Positions 48,952 to 57,184 of a stretch of DNA of 64,000 bases are shown in pieces (position 1 is the first letter of the stretch; each line of letters starts with the position of its first letter). The position numbers were made by a program, and so were the translations under genes. The notes under the pieces were generated by a model, which saw only the letters and a program-made list of their open reading frames with translations, did not search any database and was not told the DNA's origin. Source of the DNA: Ruminococcus sp. (GTDB lineage Bacteria > Bacillota > Clostridia > Oscillospirales > Acutalibacteraceae); NCBI GenBank assembly GCA_004555265.1, contig SFIQ01000008.1, forward strand, positions 62,001-126,000, written 5' to 3'.

Positions 48952-49776
48952 TCAATATTTGTCAACATTTTCGGTTTTGACAACAAGCACCTGTTTGTTG
49001 TTCATATAGGGCTTGGAGATTTCCATGGTTTCCTGTCTTTCAGGCGTAATGGTCAGCCCGTTCCAAATGCAGTCAATGTTTTTCGCATTCAGTTCCATTT
49101 CCTTAGAGTTCCAGCTGATTTCCTGGAATACGGGCGTTACACCGATAATCTCACAAACCGCTTTTGCAAATTCCGTTTCAAAACCGGTCAATTCATTGTT
49201 TTCATCGATATAGTTCATCGGCTCAAAATAGGTAATTCCGATCACCAATGTGCCTTTTGCTTTAATGTATTCCCAATCGGCAGTATCCAAGGTATCCTCT
49301 GCGGGAATTTGCGCCAAGGTGGTTTCAATTTGTTCGCTCAATTTATATTTTGCTGCGATTTCCTCCAGCTTGCCGTTTTGAATAAGCTCGTTGATTGCCG
49401 CATTGACCACAGCAACCGTTTTGGTGCTGCCCTTACGGAACGCAATGCCGTACTGCTCATCGGCGAAAGCGTATTTTTCAACAACAGAAAGGTTGGCATA
49501 GTCCGTGCCCTCGCCAATCATACCGATGGAACAAACATAGTCCACCACACAGCCGTCCGCTGTGCCCGAGGAAACCTCCATCAGTGCTTTAGACTGCGTA
49601 TCTACCGCGGTGTAATTGGCGGATTTAAAGAAGTCGTCCGATAAAATGACTTCTTCACCGGCAGACTCTTTTTCCGCAACCACATTCAGCGCGGTTTCGG
49701 TTTTGCCGCACGCGGCAAAGCAACCGACAAGCATCACGACTGCCAAAACGAGGCAGAGCAGTTTTTTCATTTTCAT
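48952..49776 (-). CDS. Amino-acid-binding lipoprotein with circularly permuted domain order
   Basis: The substrate-binding component of the importer, 274 residues. A lipoprotein signal (1-18) ends in LVGC (C19; C23 is an alternative). The order of the rest is unusual. Residues about 25-155 (NVVAEKESAGEEVI, AVDTQSKALMEVSSGTADGC, VDYVCSIGMIGEGTDY, EQYGIAFRKGSTKTV, GKLEEIAAKYKL) match what is normally the C-terminal half of GlnH-like proteins. Residues about 165-274 (DWEYIKAKGTLVIGITYFEP, NNELTGFETEFAKAVCE, IDCIWNGLTITPERQETMEI, KPYMNNKQVLVVKTENVDKY) match the normal N-terminal half. The protein stops exactly where a normal one would continue into GKTVVAE. This reads as a circular permutation broken in the hinge. 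GGAGGA sets the start. Confidence 0.92.
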   Translation of the reverse strand: MKMKKLLCLVLAVVMLVGCFAACGKTETALNVVAEKESAGEEVILSDDFFKSANYTAVDTQSKALMEVSSGTADGCVVDYVCSIGMIGEGTDYANLSVVEKYAFADEQYGIAFRKGSTKTVAVVNAAINELIQNGKLEEIAAKYKLSEQIETTLAQIPAEDTLDTADWEYIKAKGTLVIGITYFEPMNYIDENNELTGFETEFAKAVCEIIGVTPVFQEISWNSKEMELNAKNIDCIWNGLTITPERQETMEISKPYMNNKQVLVVKTENVDKY

Positions 49777-49807
49777 TTCAATTCCTCCGATTTATCATAG
49801 TAAAGTG

Positions 49808-49819
49808 ATAACGCGTTAT
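49808..49819. promoter_or_regulatory. Perfect palindrome at the start site of the binding-protein gene (candidate operator)
   Basis: ATAACGCGTTAT, within a longer imperfect palindrome TGATAACGCGTTATTATCA, lies directly downstream of the -10 hexamer. A repressor bound here would block initiation. The regulator is not identifiable from the window. Confidence 0.6.
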
Positions 49820-49820
49820 T

Positions 49821-49849
49821 ATCATACCGCACAAAGCCGATTTTGTCAA
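49821..49849 (-). promoter_or_regulatory. Sigma-A promoter of the amino-acid importer
   Basis: On the minus strand, TTGACA (49844-49849, overlapping the deacetylase stop), a 17-bp spacer, and TATGAT (49821-49826). Confidence 0.82.
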
Positions 49850-50613
49850 CTGTTGATTTGCAGTACGCCGTCGGGATTGTCGCGGTATGCCAACAGCTCG
49901 CTGACCGTCACCAACTGAAAGCCGCGCTCGCACAGCGCGGGAATTAACGCCTCTGCCGCGTCGGCGGTTGGGGTAAACAAATCGTGCATTAAAATGATGT
50001 CGCCGTCCTCGGCGTGTTCCAGCACGCGCTGTACGGTAATGTCTTTGTTTTGGTGGCTCCAATCCATGGTGTCCACCGTCCACAGCACCGCAGGCGTTTG
50101 CAGTACGGTGTATAAGGTATCGTCATATGCGCCGCCGGGCGGACGCAAAACGGTGGTATGCTGGTTTGTCACTTCAAAAATCTTTTCGTCGGTTTTGGTG
50201 AGTTGCTCTTGAATTTGCGCCGCGGAAAGTCCTTTGAGCGACACATGGTCATAGGTGTGATTGCCCAATTCACAGCCCGACGCGGCGATGCGCCGCACGG
50301 TTTCCTCCCGCCCGTCAATGCGACTGCCGACAATGAAAAAGGTTGCCCTGCCCCCAACTGCCTCCAAGGCGTCTAAAATCCGCAGGGTCACAGGGCCGTA
50401 CGGCCCGTCGTCAAAGGTCAGCGCCAGCATCGGCTTTGACGGGTCAATCTGCCGTACGGGTGCGTTGACCGCCGTTTGCGTATCGCTTTTTGTGCGCGGC
50501 AGATTTTCGTCCGCGTCCATGCCGAACAGGCTGTAACACAAAAAAATGAGCCCCAACACAATCAAAAGCACGCCAAGCGTTGCCGTCAGCAGTTTTTTCA
50601 AGCGTATAACCAT
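49846..50613 (-). CDS. Polysaccharide deacetylase (NodB/CE4), membrane-anchored
   Basis: A 255-residue CE4 deacetylase with one N-terminal membrane anchor (about 8-30) and a catalytic domain outside the cell. Metal and catalytic motifs: TFDDGP (D68, D69), GNHTYDH (H119, H123), RPPGGAYDD (about 157-165), the Trp/Asp segment LWTVDTMDW, and ILMHD near 210. It probably removes acetyl groups from peptidoglycan or a surface glycan; spore-cortex PdaA-like activity is possible. It is transcribed on its own, after the terminator of the symporter gene. Confidence 0.92.
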   Translation of the reverse strand: MVIRLKKLLTATLGVLLIVLGLIFLCYSLFGMDADENLPRTKSDTQTAVNAPVRQIDPSKPMLALTFDDGPYGPVTLRILDALEAVGGRATFFIVGSRIDGREETVRRIAASGCELGNHTYDHVSLKGLSAAQIQEQLTKTDEKIFEVTNQHTTVLRPPGGAYDDTLYTVLQTPAVLWTVDTMDWSHQNKDITVQRVLEHAEDGDIILMHDLFTPTADAAEALIPALCERGFQLVTVSELLAYRDNPDGVLQINS

Positions 50614-50666
50614 ACCGCACCGCCTCTGTTTGTAAACTGCTATATTATATTGCGTATTTCCCGCGA

Positions 50667-50716
50667 AAAGACCGCAGGGACAGCCTTTCGGCGCACACCT
50701 GCGGCCTTTTTTTACA
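50667..50716 (-). terminator. Terminator after the alanine symporter gene
   Basis: On the minus strand, GGCCGCAGG pairs with CCTGCGGTC around a loop of about 20 bases that holds a small GCCGAAAGGC hairpin, followed by TTTT. Confidence 0.8.
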
Positions 50717-50719
50717 AAC

Positions 50720-52162
50720 TTATTTGCGATAGATGATTTTGAATTTTTCGTTTTGGTGCACGGATAAAATCGGTTCGATGTTTTGGTGTTGAAACACGCG
50801 CTTTCGGTAATTTGCGGTGATACGGAACACCAACGGCGACAACAGCAATACGCCGACGAGGTTCGGCAAAGCCATTAGCCCGTTGAAGGTATCCGCCAAA
50901 TCCCAAACCAACTGCACGCCGGAAACCGAGCCGATAAAGGATACCAATAAAAACAGGACTTTATACACCTGCATACAGTTTCTGCCGCCGAGATATTCCG
51001 ACACGCGACAACCGTACACCGACCAGCCAAGCAGCGTGGAAAAGGCGAACAAAACAATGCCGACGGACACCACATAACTGCCTGCGCGCCCGAAAACGGC
51101 TTCAAACGCATACATGGTAATGGCGACGCCCTCTAACCCCTCGACAGTATGTGCGCCGGTGGTTAAAATCGCCAATGCAGTCAAGGTGCAAATGACAATC
51201 GTGTCAAAGAACACTTCAAAAATGCCCCACAGCCCTTGTTCAACAGGCTCTTTGACATCCGCGGAAGAATGCACAAGCACAGACGAGCCCAAGCCCGCTT
51301 CGTTGGAGAAAATCCCGCGGGCAAAGCCGTACCGCATGGCCCTTGCAATGCCATAGCCCATCACACCGCCGCCGACGGATTTCAGTTGAAAGGCACTCCT
51401 GAAAATTTCGCCGAATGCCGGCAAAATATTGCGGAAATTTGCCACGATAACCACCAATGCACCGACAATATACAATAGCGCCATCAGCGGCACGAATTTT
51501 TCGGTTACGGTCACAATGCGTTTGAGCCCGCCGAACACAATAAAGCCTGCCAGCAGGCAAATGACGATACCCGTCACATAGTTTGGGATATGAAAGGCGC
51601 CCTCCATCGCGGTGGCAATACCGTTGACTTGCGCCACAGAGCCGATGCCGAAGGAGGCGAGCAGACAAAACACCGCGAACAGCACCGCCAGCCATTTTTG
51701 ATGCAATCCCTTTTCAATATAATACATCGGGCCGCCGACCCATTCGCCCTTTTCGTTTTTATGGCGAAAATAAATACCGAGTACAATTTCGGCGTATTTG
51801 GTCATCATACCGAAAAAGGCAGAAACCCACATCCAAAAAATCGCGCCTGCGCCGCCGGCGGCAATCGCGGTGGCTACGCCGACAATGTTGCCCGTGCCGA
51901 CGGTTGCCGCCAAGGCCGTTGCCAACGCCTGAAACGGCGAAATGGCGTCCTTGTCTTTGGTTTTTTCGGCGTTTTTCCCTTTGCGGAACATCGAAAAAAT
52001 CGTGTTTTTTAAGACATAGCCGAACTTGGTGACCTGAAAAAAGCGTGTGCCGACGGTCAAATACAGCCCGGCCGCCAACAGCAATAGCAACATCGGAATG
52101 CCCCACACGATGGAATTGACTTTGGTATTGACATTTTCAATGGCTTGAAAAACTGCGTCCAT
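50720..52162 (-). CDS. Sodium:alanine/glycine symporter (AGCS family)
   Basis: A 480-residue transporter with about eleven helices. The AGCS signatures are plain: TVGTRFFQVTKF, ALATALAATVGTGNIVGVATAI near helix 3, GGPMYYIEKGL, and the second-half YGFARGIFSNEAGLGSSVLVHSSA. It imports alanine or glycine with Na+ or H+. The ATG at 52162 follows GGGAGG. It is a single gene with its own terminator. Confidence 0.95.
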   Translation of the reverse strand: MDAVFQAIENVNTKVNSIVWGIPMLLLLLAAGLYLTVGTRFFQVTKFGYVLKNTIFSMFRKGKNAEKTKDKDAISPFQALATALAATVGTGNIVGVATAIAAGGAGAIFWMWVSAFFGMMTKYAEIVLGIYFRHKNEKGEWVGGPMYYIEKGLHQKWLAVLFAVFCLLASFGIGSVAQVNGIATAMEGAFHIPNYVTGIVICLLAGFIVFGGLKRIVTVTEKFVPLMALLYIVGALVVIVANFRNILPAFGEIFRSAFQLKSVGGGVMGYGIARAMRYGFARGIFSNEAGLGSSVLVHSSADVKEPVEQGLWGIFEVFFDTIVICTLTALAILTTGAHTVEGLEGVAITMYAFEAVFGRAGSYVVSVGIVLFAFSTLLGWSVYGCRVSEYLGGRNCMQVYKVLFLLVSFIGSVSGVQLVWDLADTFNGLMALPNLVGVLLLSPLVFRITANYRKRVFQHQNIEPILSVHQNEKFKIIYRK

Positions 52163-52280
52163 AAACGCCTCCCGTTACAAAAAACTGCTTTTATTGTATC
52201 ACAAGTCGCCTGAAAAACAAGCAAAAAAAGACGGCGCGGAGAAAAATTTTTCAAAATTTCACTTCCGCACCGTATTCGGA

Positions 52281-54496
52281 TTATTTCTGTTTCTTTCTGC
52301 GGCGAATATATACAACCGCGCAGGTGCCTGCCGCCAGCACCACAACTGCCGCGGGAATGGCAGTCGCCAATGCGCGTTCCAGCGGGGAATAATATTTGGA
52401 AGTGCTCGGCATTTTCGGGAGTTTATAAAGCCCTTCGGCTTTGGCGTTATTGCCGTAAGCAATGCGCAGAATATTGACGGAATACCCCGCCGCCTCCACG
52501 GTCGGCGTGTCGGTCGTTTCCACTTTTTTTACCGTCGGGACAATCGTTGTTTTGCCGAGCTCATTACATGCCGCCAAACTACGGTCGGACAGCGTAAGCA
52601 CATCGGCGTATTGCACCTGCCCAAAGCCGGCAAGGTCATAGGTAAAGGCTTTTTTCTCCCCCGTGGTATTTACAAGTTTGATATACAGCAATTCCTGTTC
52701 GGGGTCTACCGTCACCGACTGATACACACCGTCGTTTCCGTCGGGTAAATCGGTTTCCACATATTTTGTGCCGGTATTGTTCATAAACAGCATTTGGGTA
52801 TAATAGCTCGGGGTCAATACCACATTGTACGCGTCAAACCAAATCAAATTGATATTCCATTGTTGGGCGTTGCTTTTGGCAAGCAACGGCGCATAAGACG
52901 CCATCACCACGACATCGCCGTTTTCTTCCAACCCCGTCATATAGGCGGCCTCGGAAAGCGCGGCTTTTAAATTGGATTTGGTTTGTAAGGTACCCACCCC
53001 CCTTGCGGTTGCCGCATATTCGCCCAAAAAGACCTTTGCCCCGTCACGGTCATAGCTGTCATAGCGGTCAATGTTTTCTAAATACCACCAATCGTCTTGA
53101 TAGTAATGCTCATCGACAACGGTATCCGTATAGTCTTTTGAGAGGATCTCCCACGAATCTTCAAACTGCTCGCCGGCGCTGACGGGACCTGCGGAAGTAA
53201 TGATGGTGATTTCGGGATATTTTTCTTGCACTGCCGCTTTGAGTGCTTGCAAATTGCGAAAATACACTTCGCCCCAGTTTTCATTGCCGAGCCCGATATA
53301 GGCAAGCCCAAACGGCGCGGGATGCCCGTTTTCGGCGCGTTTCGCGCCCCATTCGGTTGTGACATCGCCGTTGGCATATTCAATTAAATCGAGAATATCC
53401 TGCACATAGTCATCCCATTCCGCTGTGCCCGGTCGCAGGGCGATGGTGTCTAAATAGTCCTCCCATTCTGCGGCGGTCATTTCGCCGGACTGATATTTTT
53501 GATAGGTATCGTCATACCCGCAGCGCGCCTGACAGACCAACCTAAATCCTCACAAAGTTGAAAATACTCATGATAGCCGACGGCATAACTGTTGTTATAG
53601 TCGATTTCATTGTTACGCCAAAGATTATAAAATTGTTTTCGGCTTTCCAACGGCCCGACGGTATCTTTCCAATTAAACAAATTTTCGAGACTGTCTCCCT
53701 CCGCAACACAGCCGCCGGGGAAACGCAGAAATGCCGGGTGCAGTGCATACAGCGCGTCGAACAAATCCTGCCGCAGCGAAGTATATTTCCAAGTATCTGT
53801 ATCGTAGCCGTAACTTTTTTGCGGATACAGGCAGACAAAGTCAAACGTCACATCGCCCGTGCCGAATTTCAGCACCAAAATCCCGCCGTCGGTTTTGGCG
53901 GCAGACAAATCCACGGTGTATTTTGCCCAAACATCGGTTTGCGCGTGAAATGTAACCGTATCGGACAGTTTTTCTCCCTGATTGTTTTCTAAAAAGGCCG
54001 TTACGGTGGTGTCGGTTTCTTTAAACCAAAGCGAGAGGGTATACATCTCTCCGGCTTGAATCCCCATACTGCCGGCGTTTTTGCTTTTGGGATTGATGTC
54101 GTAGGTTTTGTAACGGTAATACTCGCAAAAGCCGTAGTTCTTGACGGCACGGTCTTTGGCGTCGGGCATATAAATATACGCAGGATTGTTCTCGGAAATA
54201 CCGTTGCCGACCTTGCGGATATATTGCCCGTCAATCGTCCAGCCGGAAAGCGCTTTTTCGTCGCCGTGCAAATATTCAAATGAGTTGTTGCGCACCAAAT
54301 TGGCGTTTAAGCCCCCCTCTACGGCGAAATTGATGTCCTCTATGAATGCGCCGTACAAGGTGTCGCTGATGTCGTGCGAGATATTGTCGGCGTCAACGGT
54401 CACCGCTTGCACAGCGGGCTTTGCGGCAAAAACCGTTTGCGCCGTTCCAAGCAATAAAAGCAAGGTTAGGGCGAATGCAATTCCCTTTTTTAACAT
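52281..54496 (-). pseudogene. GH51-like alpha-L-arabinofuranosidase, surface-anchored, broken by a small deletion
   Basis: Two reading frames together make one enzyme. The first (54496 down to 53477) has a signal peptide ending VFAAKP, then ISDTLYGAFIEDINFAVEGG, a carbohydrate-binding-like insert, and FLRFPGGCVAEGDSLENLFNWKD, typical of GH51. It loses sense after YFQLCEDLG. The second (readable from about 53543 to 52281) resumes at LVCQARCGYDD, and carries the acid/base Glu in YIGLGNENWG, the nucleophile Glu in VFLGEYA, a C-terminal membrane helix and RRRKKQK. GH51 proteins have about ten residues (usually ending VLNAG or similar) between CEDLG and the CQAR-like strand. These are missing here, and the frame is changed, so a deletion at about 53540-53548 is likely. 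A sequencing error alone would not explain the missing residues. Confidence 0.82.
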
Positions 54497-54610
54497 AAAA
54501 ACTGCCCCCTAAAATATACTGCTTTAATAGTAACACGATTTTGCACCTTCTCGCAAGTGTTTTTTCGGTATTTTTTCATAAAAACCCGAAAACTGCGCGG
54601 CGTAAAACGG

Positions 54611-54639
54611 TTGAATTCGGTCAAAAATCATGGTACACT
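54611..54639 (+). promoter_or_regulatory. Promoter of the FRG-domain gene
   Basis: TTGAAT (54611-54616), a 17-bp spacer, and TACACT (54634-54639). Confidence 0.65.
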
Positions 54640-54654
54640 TTGGGTGGTGATACT

Positions 54655-55623
54655 ATGTCTAAATTGGAAAATCTAAAAAACGGGGAGTTATCGGTATCGG
54701 GACGCTTGCGCCGCCGGTTGGAGGACGCGCTGGATGTCAGTTTTGCCGTTTCGCAAATTCAAATTCAGACGATGGAGGAATTTGAAACCGCGTTGTTTGT
54801 GCCTTTTCAAGCGGGCACACCGATTTTTTACCGCGGCGAACGCATTTGCAGCCCGAAACGGCGTTTAATTCCCACCTATCTGCGCACGCCCGCGCTGTTA
54901 GAAAAAACGGAAAACAATATTTTCACCTACATCACCGGGCAAACGCTGTTCGATTTTTACACGGCAAAGCCGTCATTTTGCTCGGTTTATGAAACGTTGT
55001 ACGGCAAGCCGGACATAGACCGTATGTACCCGATGCTCGCCTTTGCACAGCACTATTTGGACATCAGCCCCTTTATTGATTTCAGCGCGTCTTTGTATGT
55101 GGCGCTTTCCTTTGCCTTAAAGGGCAGGCAAACATTTTCCGACGATATTGTCATTTACACGGCGTTTGACATCGGCGATGACGACACCACCTGCGACGAA
55201 GAACAGGTCAACCGTTGGCTTTCCGATTACCGTGTCGGCATTGTACACGCCGAAACCCCCGAGGAGGTGCGCGCACTGCTGAACGAATATCAAAAGCAAA
55301 CCGGCACTTCTCCTGCCGCTCTGTTGCGCAACCCGAAGGAAATGGAACTGCTGTTTACAAGCGTTTCCCCCACGGCAAAGCTTGTAAACATTCCCACCAA
55401 CGATTTGATGAAATACCAACAGGGTGTGTTTTTACTGCTCAATGACTTCTGCTTAATGGACACCGCGTATTTCACCAAAACCGTGCGGCAGAGTTTTGTC
55501 ATTAAAAAATTTGTTATCAGCCGAGAAATTTGTCCGCAACTTTTGAAACTGTTGGAGGACAAAGCCCCACAGTACCGCTATCGCTGTCTTTTGGATATTG
55601 CCGAGGCGGTAAAGGCGAATTGA
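54655..55623 (+). CDS. FRG-domain protein
   Basis: A 322-residue soluble protein with an FRG domain (named after its Phe-Arg-Gly core), here as IFYRGERICSPKRRLIPTYLR around residues 60-80, then FAQHYLDISPFIDFSASLYVALSFAL, which matches the conserved QH ... LLD-x-T-x-x-L-VALYFA-type segment. FRG proteins are widespread, often on phage or defence islands; biochemical function is unclear. The start at 54655 has GGGTGGTG upstream. It stands alone between a broken GH51 gene and a repeat cluster, hinting at a site where foreign genes are tolerated. Confidence 0.8.
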   Translation: MSKLENLKNGELSVSGRLRRRLEDALDVSFAVSQIQIQTMEEFETALFVPFQAGTPIFYRGERICSPKRRLIPTYLRTPALLEKTENNIFTYITGQTLFDFYTAKPSFCSVYETLYGKPDIDRMYPMLAFAQHYLDISPFIDFSASLYVALSFALKGRQTFSDDIVIYTAFDIGDDDTTCDEEQVNRWLSDYRVGIVHAETPEEVRALLNEYQKQTGTSPAALLRNPKEMELLFTSVSPTAKLVNIPTNDLMKYQQGVFLLLNDFCLMDTAYFTKTVRQSFVIKKFVISREICPQLLKLLEDKAPQYRYRCLLDIAEAVKAN

Positions 55624-55675
55624 GGGATTGGGAAAATATGCATAGCGAAATGCAACTGGTGTTTGTGGGGGTGTT

Positions 55676-55790
55676 AACGGAACAGGCAAGACCGTTCCTA
55701 CGCACGAAATTGAATTTCCATGGTAGGGCGGGAGCAAAATTCTCCGAATTCGGGCACCTTGCGGCGGGAGCAAGCCCCCGCCCTACTCTA
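55676..55790. repeat. Repeat cluster (families B and C, inverted pair)
   Basis: A family C fragment (CAAGACCGTTCCTACGCAC, reverse orientation) is followed by GGTAGGGCGGGAGC (55731-) and its near-inverted twin, a reverse family B copy (55762-55787). The two can pair to form a long hairpin around the CTCCGAATTCGGGC centre. No gene in 55624-55905. Confidence 0.7.
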
Positions 55791-55847
55791 TTATAACAGA
55801 CATTTCCCCGAACAGGGGAAGCACATCGCTTCCTACGCAACACAAAT

Positions 55848-55889
55848 ACCCCCGCCGGGCACGGCAAATACCGTGTCGGGCGGGGGTTG
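55848..55889 (-). terminator. Terminator-like hairpin after the acyltransferase gene
   Basis: A stem CCCCCGCCGGGCACGG / CCGTGTCGGGCGGGGG around CAAATA. The minus-strand tail TATTTGTGTT is only moderately T-rich. Confidence 0.65.
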
Positions 55890-55905
55890 GTTTACAATAT
55901 ACTTT

Positions 55906-57147
55906 TTACACAATCAAGTCCCGATTTTTGTAGGTAAAAAAGTCACGGGTGCTCGAAATGCCGTTTTCCGTAAGAATTTGTTGCACAGCGTCCTCTAACA
56001 CGGTTTCCTCACTGCCGCAGGTAATGCACAGCGAGATTTTGTCGCCGTATCCGGTTGCCGCGGCGTTGATACTGCCGCGCCCGGGTCCCAAATACATTTC
56101 AAACCGTTCCAAATCGTCTTTGACCTCAGCGGGCAGAGTTTGATAGCCGACATTGGAAAGCGTGGTGGTAATGCTGTTGTCCGCAACATGGCGATAGCCT
56201 TTGCGCACTACCCATTCGCGCAATGCGCGGGGCGAATATTTCACCGCAAGGTTATTGGTGCCGCGGTAGGCGAGCGCAACCCCTCTTTGCAAGGCTGTCG
56301 GCGATGATGCCGCCTGCATTCGGGTATGCATTTGTTTTGTCATGGTTTCCAAATCGACGGCGTTTTCTTTCGTGGCGCGCAAATTTCCGTAAAACACAAA
56401 ATTGCGCTGTGAATGGGAGTGATACTGCTTGCGCAAGTCGATCGGTGCGGAAATCGTAACCGGCAAATCGCCGTCTTTCGCGTCTGTCTCTCGAAAAATC
56501 GCAAGTGCCAGCGCCCCGCAGAGCATATCGTTTACCGTGAAGCCACGCGGTTTGGCAAAGGCTTTTGCTTCGTTTAAATCCATCGAAATACACGAAAACC
56601 GCGCAATCCAATAGTCCTGCGGATAGGAAAGATGCAGCTTGTAGGACTCTTTTTCAAACAGTTTAGCCACTTTTGACCGTTTGTAGTACAGCTTGTACGG
56701 GTCTTTGAGCGCTTCTGCGTCGGGAAGCGGCGCCTTTATGGGCGGCAAGCCTTTTGCGCGCAGAAAATAGTCCGCCATCAATGCTGCCAAAAAGCGGATA
56801 CCCGCGCCCGCATCGCCGTTGCCGTGGTAGGCGTCCATTGTGACGCGGGTGCCGCGCACATACAGGCGAAACGACGGCTTGTCGGTATCGTACATCGCGG
56901 GCATTCTGAAAAACGGCTCGCCCTCGGTGACCACATCAAAATTCGTGGCGGGCACATGGCAGTAGCCGAAAAAGGTGCGCTCCAAATGCGAGCACATAAT
57001 CGGAAACCGCGGTGCAAGACCGCGCACCGCCTCTCGCAAAACATCGGGATTTACAGGGGCTTTTGCCACAGCAGACAGACGGTATATTAAGCCGCCGAGC
57101 GCCGGATACATCACAGAAACGGAATCGGTTTCATAACGCACGGACAT
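55906..57147 (-). CDS. Stand-alone condensation-domain-like acyltransferase
   Basis: A 413-residue protein of the CoA-dependent acyltransferase/condensation superfamily. The active-site pattern appears as AYHGNGDAG (H108, D112; family HxxxDG). ITTTLSNVGYQTLP near residue 330 and RGSINAAATGYGDKISLCIT match the second-half strands of alcohol acetyltransferase/condensation proteins. No carrier-protein or adenylation domain lies nearby, so a free-standing acyl or ester transfer is likely; substrates are unknown. AGGAGGG precedes the ATG. It follows the putP-like gene by 37 bp and may be co-transcribed with it. Confidence 0.75.
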   Translation of the reverse strand: MSVRYETDSVSVMYPALGGLIYRLSAVAKAPVNPDVLREAVRGLAPRFPIMCSHLERTFFGYCHVPATNFDVVTEGEPFFRMPAMYDTDKPSFRLYVRGTRVTMDAYHGNGDAGAGIRFLAALMADYFLRAKGLPPIKAPLPDAEALKDPYKLYYKRSKVAKLFEKESYKLHLSYPQDYWIARFSCISMDLNEAKAFAKPRGFTVNDMLCGALALAIFRETDAKDGDLPVTISAPIDLRKQYHSHSQRNFVFYGNLRATKENAVDLETMTKQMHTRMQAASSPTALQRGVALAYRGTNNLAVKYSPRALREWVVRKGYRHVADNSITTTLSNVGYQTLPAEVKDDLERFEMYLGPGRGSINAAATGYGDKISLCITCGSEETVLEDAVQQILTENGISSTRDFFTYKNRDLIV

Positions 57148-57184
57148 AACATACCCTCCTGTCTGTTTCTTATTCCGTGTGTGT

